From a bacterium (GTDB lineage Bacteria > Spirochaetota > UBA4802 > UBA5550), in NCBI GenBank assembly GCA_024224995.1, contig JAAENB010000507.1, positions 1 through 9,975 on the forward strand: 9,975 nt of DNA, read 5' to 3'. A program made the position numbers and the translations under genes. Below the pieces are notes generated by a model. The model was not told the DNA's origin. It did not search any database and saw nothing but the letters and a program-made list of their open reading frames with translations. This document shows, in pieces, positions 5,601-9,975 of this stretch (the stretch's first letter is position 1; the number at the start of each line of letters is the position of its first letter).

Positions 5601-7948
5601 CGGAAAATCTCCTTAATAGATCGCCGGTGAAAAAAGATAAAACCAGGGTTCTCCTGATCCTGAACATGTTTGTTCGGCACTGGAAAGAACACCTGAGAGA
5701 AACCTTTAAGCCTTCTTTTTTAGCCTATGAGAGCAGGCTCGAGACCGGGGATATGGAGTACGCGTCTCACGCCGCCACTACCTATTGCGCGTATATTTTT
5801 TTTAGCGGCAAAGATTTAACAGACGTTGAAAAAGAACAGTCCGGGTTTTTGAATACCATTAATATATTAAAGCAAAAGCTGGACCTTGATGTTGCCCTTA
5901 TTTATCATCAAGCTGTCTTGAATTTACTTGATCCCAATGGCAGTTTAACTGATTTTTCCGGTACAAGTTTTGATGAAGAGAAAATGGTCCCTGTTTTTCT
6001 TAAAGAAGGGAACAACCATTCGCTCCTGGTAATAAACCTCCTTAAACTCAACCTCAATTATCTTGCCGGGCAATATGATGATGCTTTTATTAATTCAGTT
6101 CAGGCGTCAAAATATCTCGATTCCGCCAGGGCCATGTTTAATATTCCTTATTATTATTTTTTTGATTCCCTGACTCGCCTGGCTCTTTCTCAAAAACCGC
6201 ATTTGAAGAGAGTAGCTCAAAACCAAAAAAAAATGAAAAAATGGGCCCGTCACGCGCCAATGAATTTTCTTCATAAATGGCACCTCGTGGAAGCTGAAAA
6301 AGCGCGAGTGCTTGGCTCCGATAAAGCAGCGATTGGGCATTACAAAAAAGCAGTGGAACTAGCCAGGGCCAATGAATATCTCCAGGAAGAAGCCCTGGCC
6401 CTCGAACGCTACGCCCTTTTCCTGTTACGGAAAGGTGAAATGGATTTTGCCGCTTTAATAATGAAAAAAGCCTGGTATTGTTATTCAACCTGGGGCGCCA
6501 GGGCAAAAGTCTCGCTCCTGGAAAAAACATATTCTCATTTGCTCCGGGAACCTGAAGAAACAAATGGAACATTCACCCGGGAAAATACAAAAAGAAGCTC
6601 ATCGGGATTAACGATTGACACTACAGGAACCGAAGCCTCGGCGGCCCTTGATCTCGCGACAATCATGAAAGCCTCCCGGGCTCTCTCCCGGGAACTGGTC
6701 CTCTCCAATCTCCTTGTGCGGCTTATGGAGGTTTCACTGGAAAACGCCGGTGCGGAAAAAGGATTTATGATCCTGGAAAGAGAGGGCACATTATATGTTA
6801 AGGCCGAAGCCGCAGCCCAGCAAAAACAAATCCCGGTCCTGAGTTCTATTTTGCTGGAAGCTCACCAGGGACTTTCCGCCGCTATTGTTCAATACGCTGC
6901 CCGCACCGGGGAAACCGTGATATTAAACAACGCCTGCGCTGAGGGGAATTTCACCAATGACCCATATGTTGCGGCCAATAAAGCAAAGTCCATTCTCTGC
7001 TTTCCTATTCTTAACCGGGGTAAATTGTCAGGGATCGTCTATCTTGAAAATAATCTTTCCGCCGGTGCCTTTACTCCCCAAAGAGTGGAGATACTGGAAA
7101 TATTCTCTTCTCAGGCCGCTATTTCCATAGAGAACGCCTCCCTCTATCAAAACCTTGAGACAAAAGTGAAAGACCGCACTCTTGAACTTGAACAGGCAAA
7201 TGAAAAACTGGCCCAGAGGAACCGGGTAATCGAAGATGAGCTCACCGTGGCCCGGCTCCTGCAGCAAAAACTTTTACCCGGGGATTTGCCGGAAATTCCG
7301 GGATACCGGGGCGAGGTAATCTATATCCCCATGGATAAAGTTGGCGGGGACTTCTATGACTTCAAAACAAACGAAAATTTTATTGAACTTTTCATCGCTG
7401 ATGTTTCGGGGCACGGGCTTCCGGGCGCTTTTTTATCAATGATCACCAAGATGTCCTTTGAGAATATTACGGAAAAAAAATCCCCAAAAGACGTGTTGGT
7501 ACAAATAAACGATGTTATTTGCCGGTCCACGGTGCTGAGCAATTACGTGACCGCTTTTTACTGCATAATCAACAGAAAGACCAATGTCATGCGATTCAGC
7601 AACGCGGGCCATTTTCCTCCCTTTGTGTACCGCAAAAAAAGCGATGAATTCTTTGACCTCAGGACAAAAGGGCATCCCCTGGGATGGTTCAAAACCATAA
7701 AACTTGAAGATAAAGAGATAGGGCTTCTCCCCGGCGACAGGGTCATCCTCTACACTGACGGGATTACTGAGTGCGAGAACCCGCTGCGTGAGCTTTTTGG
7801 CGAGGAACGGTTCAAGGATTTCGTAAGGGAAAATTCCGGCCTTTCTCCGGAGGAGTTCACCCGTGCCTTGATCGCTCATCTTAAAGAATATTCCGAAAGG
7901 GATGACTTTGTTGATGACCTCTGTTTGATTGTTTTTGATGTTGTTTAA
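2699..7948 (+). CDS. Giant multidomain Ser/Thr kinase - AAA ATPase - GAF - SpoIIE-type phosphatase
   Basis: A 1749-residue cytoplasmic signalling protein. Domains in order: a eukaryotic-like kinase (about 1-275) with Lys36 (VVIK), probable Glu54, catalytic loop HKDINPSN (126-133, Asp128) and DFG (147-149), but no glycine-rich GxGxxG loop; an AAA_16-type ATPase (about 298-490) with Walker A GHPGIGKS (328-335) and Walker B LVIFIDDLQW (Asp458/459); a long alpha-helical, TPR-like region (about 500-1290); GAF (about 1330-1482); a coiled coil (about 1483-1520); and a SpoIIE/PP2C phosphatase (about 1520-1749) with metal-binding motifs GGDFYD (1549-1554), DVSGHG (1568-1573), YTDGITE (1685-1691) and VDDLCLIV (1738-1745). 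The kinase-AAA-GAF order matches large cyanobacterial and leptospiral proteins that usually end in a histidine kinase; here the end is a phosphatase. It probably phosphorylates, or acts through, a partner such as an anti-sigma-factor antagonist, with the GAF and helical parts as sensors. No such partner gene is in the window. AAGGA 7 bases before the ATG supports the start. Confidence 0.95.
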   Translation: MIRISGYQVKEQIYNSKNSVIYHGTSDRDGKPVVIKLLNNEFPTTGELARFRREYEITRRLKGDKIIRVYGMEKHNNSPAIILENFGGESLEKLLPVHKPGMGEKLSLAVKVTEALGQIHRQNLIHKDINPSNIAWNPGTNQVKIIDFGIATELARENPEIRNPNVLEGTIPYISPEQTGRMNRAMDYRTDLYSLGASLYEIFTGQRPFQGNDAMELVHCHIAKRPEAPGNLNPEIPAVLSNIIMKLLSKTAEERYQNTTSLQGDLEQCLDRLTSQGTIKEFEIGQNDISTRFQIPQKLYGRKEEITALLSAFERVSEGGKELMLVAGHPGIGKSALVQEINKPITAKRGHFLSGKFDQFKRNIPYSALIRAFGDLVKSLLAEKESVLSSWKEKLTKELGASARVVIDVIPEVELIIGKQPPVEKLDPEQARNRFNMVFQNFVRLFAAEDSPLVIFIDDLQWAGLPSLHLIEQFMTGMDTKHMLIIGAYRDNEIDESHPLTTLLQTLRKAECAISSITLKPLELKSINELLTETLLCKPETSYPLADLCAHKTGGNPFFLVQLLDSLYEERLIDFDANEGIWTYDLVKIKEVGVTDNVVELMVGRINKIGREAREILKLASCIGNQFDLDTLAIVSERPKNTIAEILFEALRENLLVPMDDSYKFVLESPGDLAVSYRFLHDRIQQAAYYLIEEKEKRKVHLKIGRLLLSNSAEPKTEEKIFDLVNHLNKGSELIPAQEEKDRLSELNLLAGQKAKNSAAYKPAYDYFKTGIELAGTNGWKRNYKLLLSLHEEGAEAAYLRGDYKESEHLFEAIMENTGSILDRVKSYEIRILTFTSIGLYQEAVDTGLSILKLLGVTFPKNPGKMHIALDLIKVKMAWRGKTDEEIVSFKEMKDPFALARVRILHKIAAAAYLSKPELFPINILKRLLLYIKYGNDPFSSFGTYAAFGLILCSIGDIDNGYRFGKLAENLLNRSPVKKDKTRVLLILNMFVRHWKEHLRETFKPSFLAYESRLETGDMEYASHAATTYCAYIFFSGKDLTDVEKEQSGFLNTINILKQKLDLDVALIYHQAVLNLLDPNGSLTDFSGTSFDEEKMVPVFLKEGNNHSLLVINLLKLNLNYLAGQYDDAFINSVQASKYLDSARAMFNIPYYYFFDSLTRLALSQKPHLKRVAQNQKKMKKWARHAPMNFLHKWHLVEAEKARVLGSDKAAIGHYKKAVELARANEYLQEEALALERYALFLLRKGEMDFAALIMKKAWYCYSTWGARAKVSLLEKTYSHLLREPEETNGTFTRENTKRSSSGLTIDTTGTEASAALDLATIMKASRALSRELVLSNLLVRLMEVSLENAGAEKGFMILEREGTLYVKAEAAAQQKQIPVLSSILLEAHQGLSAAIVQYAARTGETVILNNACAEGNFTNDPYVAANKAKSILCFPILNRGKLSGIVYLENNLSAGAFTPQRVEILEIFSSQAAISIENASLYQNLETKVKDRTLELEQANEKLAQRNRVIEDELTVARLLQQKLLPGDLPEIPGYRGEVIYIPMDKVGGDFYDFKTNENFIELFIADVSGHGLPGAFLSMITKMSFENITEKKSPKDVLVQINDVICRSTVLSNYVTAFYCIINRKTNVMRFSNAGHFPPFVYRKKSDEFFDLRTKGHPLGWFKTIKLEDKEIGLLPGDRVILYTDGITECENPLRELFGEERFKDFVRENSGLSPEEFTRALIAHLKEYSERDDFVDDLCLIVFDVV

Positions 7949-8045
7949 ATAATTTGGTGAATGTATCAGTAACCTTTGTTCTTCTCAGATCAAGATGGGC
8001 CCGGTTCTTTAGATCTTTAAGCTGTTCCAATCCCTCAAGAACGGA
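7949..8045 (-). pseudogene. Leucine-rich-repeat gene relic
   Basis: Read on the minus strand, this short gap encodes in one open frame a peptide containing ILEGLEQLKDLKNRAHLDLR followed by RTKVTD, which is the pattern of bacterial leucine-rich repeats (L..L..L.....LDL..TKVTD). A TGA (8046-8048) lies immediately upstream and there is no start codon or ribosome binding site. LRR similarity fades after KVTD, and the frame then runs into the antisense of the kinase gene's 3' end. I read it as the remnant of a larger LRR protein gene lost by deletion. Only about one and a half repeats remain, so chance resemblance cannot be excluded. Confidence 0.4.
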
Positions 8046-8053
8046 TCATAAGA

Positions 8054-8515
8054 TTAGTACGGTATTTGACGGTTTTTCTTCCGCAGGTCTTTTGCTTCTA
8101 CTTTATAAATAATCCGGCATTCGTCGTTTTCGTTATACAACATTTTTTCAATGTCTCCGCTTATGATGTGTGCTTTCACTACTCCTGCAATAGCAAAAGG
8201 GTATGGTTCATCTATTGAAGTTCGAGGCGGTCTTTCACCTTTGAACCTGATCAGGATACATTGAATAGCTAGACGCCGGGCAGCTTCCCGGGCTAAAATT
8301 CTTCGCCTGACTCTTAATTTTCCTTCACCCTGTTCACCCGGGCCGACTGATACGCTGATTACATAAGCATGTGGAGAGAGCCATTTCCCGTCTGTACACA
8401 GAGACAGCTCAGAATTTCCCATACGGTTTTTCGTTGTGTTACATCCGGCCACTGAAGCTGTAACTGCTATGGTAAAAAGTAAGAGTACTGTTCGTTTGCT
8501 TTTTAATATAAACAT
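8054..8515 (-). CDS. Small lipoprotein, LPP20-like, function unknown
   Basis: A 153-residue lipoprotein. It has a basic N-terminus (KSKR), a hydrophobic core at 9-23 and lipobox VAGC (Cys25) with Asn at +2, suggesting export to the outer membrane or periplasm. The mature part has an Arg/Ala-rich helix at about 68-90 (RRRILAREAARRLAIQCILI) followed by strands, ending with ECRIIYKVEAKDLRKK. An 'alanine-rich helix, then VxAxVV..., then ECxIxYxVE' order resembles LPP20-type and related lipoproteins of diderm bacteria; that link is by appearance only. AGGA six bases before the ATG supports the start. It is convergent with the kinase gene, 105 bp away, and the gap holds the LRR relic. It is probably monocistronic. 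Confidence 0.75.
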   Translation of the reverse strand: MFILKSKRTVLLLFTIAVTASVAGCNTTKNRMGNSELSLCTDGKWLSPHAYVISVSVGPGEQGEGKLRVRRRILAREAARRLAIQCILIRFKGERPPRTSIDEPYPFAIAGVVKAHIISGDIEKMLYNENDECRIIYKVEAKDLRKKNRQIPY

Positions 8516-8537
8516 TTTTCATCCTGGATCTTCATGA

Positions 8538-8568
8538 ACAATAGGATTACCAAAAAAATCAACGTCAA
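8538..8568 (-). promoter_or_regulatory. Weak candidate promoter for the lipoprotein gene
   Basis: On the minus strand TTGACG (8563-8568) is followed after a long 19-bp spacer by TATTGT (8538-8543). The -35 is good; the -10 matches at four of six positions. It would start transcription near 8531, about 15 nt before the lipoprotein ATG. Confidence 0.25.
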
Positions 8569-8596
8569 GCTCTTTTTTAGGTGCACTCCTGTAAAA

Positions 8597-8826
8597 ATGT
8601 CTCAGCATTTTAGGGAAGGGGGTAAAGAAGAGGAGATTTGGGAAAAAAAGAACGATTGGACTTTTACTATTGTAAATGAAAGGCTACCGATTGATTTTGA
8701 AAGGGCGCGGGTGACCGGGGTTTAAGTTCCTTCATGATAAGATCTCTGTAGCAGCTGCCCGATGATATTGAGAATGTACCTGTTTTGGAAATTGCTGAGC
8801 TGTATAACCGCGAGAAAGTGCAATAG
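8597..8826 (+). pseudogene. Gene relic with two frameshifts
   Basis: Three successive plus-strand frames look coding and join end to end. Frame A (ATG at 8597, possibly open from 8534) has GGKEEEIWEKKNDWTFTIVN and NERLPIDFERARVTG, and stops at 8723-8725. Frame B (about 8721-8762) gives FKFLHDKISVAAAR before a TGA. Frame C (8755-8826) gives LPDDIENVPVLEIAELYN then REKVQ and a TAG. Joined, they form a plausible C-terminal part of about 75-80 residues of one protein, broken by two small indels. No ribosome binding site precedes 8597 or 8534. The family is not recognised. Sequencing error would produce the same picture if both indels were artefacts. Confidence 0.5.
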
Positions 8827-8850
8827 ACGGGTTCTCCGGGCACAAGATAA

Positions 8851-9333
8851 CTATGTGTAATTACTGGTAGTAATAGTATCCAGCCCCAGGGCATCCTGGA
8901 AGTCGATTATAATGCTTCTGATAAGATACGTTTTTTGAAACCTGGTTAAAAGAAGAGATAGTACTATTGTATGAAGCAGCCAAATATATTCAAATATAAT
9001 AGCCGGCAAAAAATCTATAAGACCAAAGACAATTAACCCTCCCGACAGAGCTGCGAAAGCAACGATACAGGCGCTAATTCGAATAGAATAATGAAAATCA
9101 ATCTTGAGTGTTATTTTTGTCCCCTCATCGTTTTCTTCCAGAGTTCCTGAAATGTTGGTGGGATAATAAAATGAGTTTCTTTTTATTTGCAATTGATTGC
9201 CTGTTATTGTTCCATGATAATAACTTCTATCAATAAATCCACTTACAGATAAGTCAGTATTAATAATATTTTTTAACCTGTTAATTGTTCCATTGAGTGA
9301 TACTGTTGTATATATTTCTATTGCCTGGGCCAT
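8851..9333 (-). CDS. Two-TM membrane protein of unknown function
   Basis: A 160-residue protein. Residues 1-80 are polar and strand-rich (MAQAIEIYTTVSLNG, then KNIINTDLSVSGFIDRSYYH and SGTLEENDEGTKITLKIDF), without a signal peptide, and probably form a small cytoplasmic beta domain. Two adjacent hydrophobic helices follow at about 86-109 and 112-131, then a basic RFQKTYLIR turn and a C-terminal tail (IIIDFQDALGLD...). The N-terminal domain and hairpin anchor recall small uncharacterised membrane proteins, but I do not recognise the family. A TGA in frame just before the ATG fixes the start as the first possible one. No Shine-Dalgarno is visible, which with the promoter position suggests a very short or absent leader. 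Neighbours are a relic on one side and a divergent gene on the other. Confidence 0.7.
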   Translation of the reverse strand: MAQAIEIYTTVSLNGTINRLKNIINTDLSVSGFIDRSYYHGTITGNQLQIKRNSFYYPTNISGTLEENDEGTKITLKIDFHYSIRISACIVAFAALSGGLIVFGLIDFLPAIIFEYIWLLHTIVLSLLLTRFQKTYLIRSIIIDFQDALGLDTITTSNYT

Positions 9334-9336
9334 TGT

Positions 9337-9367
9337 TCAATAAGAGGCTCTTATCACTCTGTGTCAA
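9337..9367 (-). promoter_or_regulatory. Candidate promoter with palindrome in its spacer, ahead of the two-TM protein
   Basis: On the minus strand a perfect TTGACA (9362-9367) is followed by a 19-bp spacer and TATTGA (9337-9342). The -10 is weak and would place the transcription start at about the ATG (9331-9333), that is, a leaderless message. A long 19-bp spacer containing an inverted repeat is the layout of MerR-type promoters, but no such regulator is in the window. Confidence 0.3.
9340..9354. promoter_or_regulatory. Perfect palindrome ATAAGAG-G-CTCTTAT, possible operator
   Basis: 7-bp perfect arms around one central base, ending 7 bp from the start codon of the minus-strand membrane protein and lying between its candidate -35 and -10 boxes. 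A dimeric repressor or activator site is the natural reading. Confidence 0.45.
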
Positions 9368-9444
9368 CATAAATTTTCCGGGGAATTATTATCGGGCGAT
9401 GAAAGCGTATACTGGTCCCGGGTTGCGGGGTGGGAATATTTCCC

Positions 9445-9475
9445 TTGATTTATTTAATACACAATGATACTGTGT
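9445..9475 (+). promoter_or_regulatory. Weak candidate promoter and short inverted repeat ahead of the right-edge gene
   Basis: TTGATT (9445-9450), 17 bp, then TG-a-TACTGT (extended -10 form, hexamer 9468-9473, three of six matches). The inverted repeat ACACA-atgatac-TGTGT (9459-9475) overlaps the -10. The gene downstream needs a promoter here or farther left, so the position is sensible, but the boxes are poor. Confidence 0.22.
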
Positions 9476-9498
9476 CACAGGAATGACCGGAGGGAGAT

Positions 9499-9540
9499 AT
9501 GAAAATGAAAATAGTATTCTTTGGCGCGGCTGCTGACTGA
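9499..9540 (+). CDS. 13-codon mini-ORF with strong ribosome binding site (possible leader peptide)
   Basis: MKMKIVFFGAAAD followed by TGA. The sequence GGAGGGAG begins 10 bases before its ATG and is the best ribosome binding site in this part of the window. The TGA is 10 bases before the ATG of the larger right-edge gene, which has no ribosome binding site of its own. It may deliver ribosomes to that gene by reinitiation. Alternatively, it is the true N-terminus of the downstream gene, separated by a frameshift: the two frames differ by +1. Both readings fit the sequence. Confidence 0.45.
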   Translation: MKMKIVFFGAAAD

Positions 9541-9550
9541 TTTTAAAATA

Positions 9551-9975
9551 ATGGACATCCCACAATCATTATTAGACCTGGCTAAAAAAACGGAAAAGGG
9601 AGAGTACCCTTTGCATGACCTCCGGAGTTCATTCAAAAAATATCCCGATGAAATAGTCCTGGAGATCTGTTCAGGAATTATCAATAATTACCGGGAACAT
9701 AAGAATTTTTTTATGGCCGTAATGCTTTCGGAAGAAATTGAAAACCGGAACGGAATTAAATACCTTGATGCTGTAAGAACCCTTGAAGAACTGGTCAGGA
9801 ATTTAAACGTGAAATTGTCCTTGCGGCGGCTGCTTGAGGCAAATATTGAACTTCTGGAAATTGAAGCCAATGATGATTTTGAAAATATACGGTGCCGCTG
9901 CGAAGTATATGTAAAATACGCAATGCTCCCGGAAAGCTGCCGTGGCATTGAAATTATTTCCAAAGAAGATCCCTC
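9551..9975 (+). CDS. Hypothetical cytoplasmic protein, N-terminal part (runs off right edge)
   Basis: An open frame of 141 codons from ATG 9551 to the window end without a stop. The product starts MDIPQSLLDLAKKTEKGEYP and is soluble, acidic and almost entirely helical (for example IVLEICSGIINNYREHKNFF, then RTLEELVRNLNVKLSLRRLL and EANIELLEIEANDDFENIRC), reminiscent of helical-repeat scaffolds. The family is not recognised. Codon use is gene-like and the opposite strand shows only shadow frames. The frame is open back to a TAG at 9512-9514, so a TTG start at 9521 is also possible; neither start has a Shine-Dalgarno, whereas the mini-ORF just upstream does. Confidence 0.7.
   Translation, partial: MDIPQSLLDLAKKTEKGEYPLHDLRSSFKKYPDEIVLEICSGIINNYREHKNFFMAVMLSEEIENRNGIKYLDAVRTLEELVRNLNVKLSLRRLLEANIELLEIEANDDFENIRCRCEVYVKYAMLPESCRGIEIISKEDP

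Noticed and set aside
6138..6572. Minus-strand 144-codon frame in the helical region of the kinase protein
   Set aside because: It is inside a continuous 1749-codon gene; no ribosome binding site, no family features.
7436..7879. Minus-strand 147-codon frame
   Set aside because: It is antisense to the SpoIIE phosphatase domain, whose metal-binding motifs are intact.
8667..8894. Minus-strand 75-codon frame
   Set aside because: It is antisense to the frameshifted relic and overlaps the end of the two-TM gene; composition is not gene-like.
9432..9444. GGGAA-TAT-TTCCC as a terminator
   Set aside because: The stem is only 5 bp and no clean T-run follows; it is too weak to call.
9475..9963. Two minus-strand frames (9475-9684 and 9688-9963)
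   Set aside because: They are Ser/Arg-rich shadows of the plus-strand partial gene, which has a gene-like helical product.

Overview
The window looks like a chromosomal segment of a diderm (Gram-negative-type) bacterium. It encodes a TonB-dependent outer-membrane receptor, a probable outer-membrane beta-barrel, two lipoproteins with classical lipoboxes and a Sec-exported repeat protein. Base composition is moderate, roughly mid-40s % G+C by eye, with AT-rich intergenic stretches. The very large Ser/Thr kinase - AAA ATPase - GAF - SpoIIE phosphatase protein, together with the lipoproteins, would fit a spirochaete or another deep-branching diderm. That taxonomic guess is inference only.

Left block (1-2304, all minus strand). 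In transcription order this reads: a Sec-exported protein of six 13-residue KYKSDAD-type repeats, which I assign to the DUF6150 / 7(1) septoil-knot family; a 284-aa secreted, probably beta-barrel protein of unknown family; a 154-aa lipoprotein ending in a TonB C-terminal-like domain; and a TonB-dependent receptor (carboxypeptidase-regulatory-like domain plus plug) that runs off the left edge. Gaps are 47 and 18 bp, followed by a 4-bp ATGA overlap, so the four genes look like one operon devoted to the cell envelope. It is the most unusual part of the window.

Central block. A 394-bp AT-rich divergent intergenic region (2305-2698) carries candidate promoters in both directions, several small inverted repeats and a possible leader ORF. 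It is followed by one 1749-codon plus-strand gene (2699-7948). The gene encodes an eukaryotic-like kinase domain, an AAA_16-type ATPase, a long helical-repeat region, a GAF domain, a coiled coil and a complete SpoIIE/PP2C phosphatase. It is probably a signalling hub holding opposing kinase and phosphatase activities in one chain.

Right block (7949-9975). This part is patchier. An antisense leucine-rich-repeat relic directly abuts the kinase stop. Next come a small lipoprotein gene (minus), a twice-frameshifted gene relic (plus), and a two-TM membrane protein (minus) whose promoter region holds a perfect short palindrome. At the right edge is a plus-strand partial gene preceded by a 13-codon mini-ORF with a strong ribosome binding site. 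The relics suggest a locus that has been eroding or rearranging.
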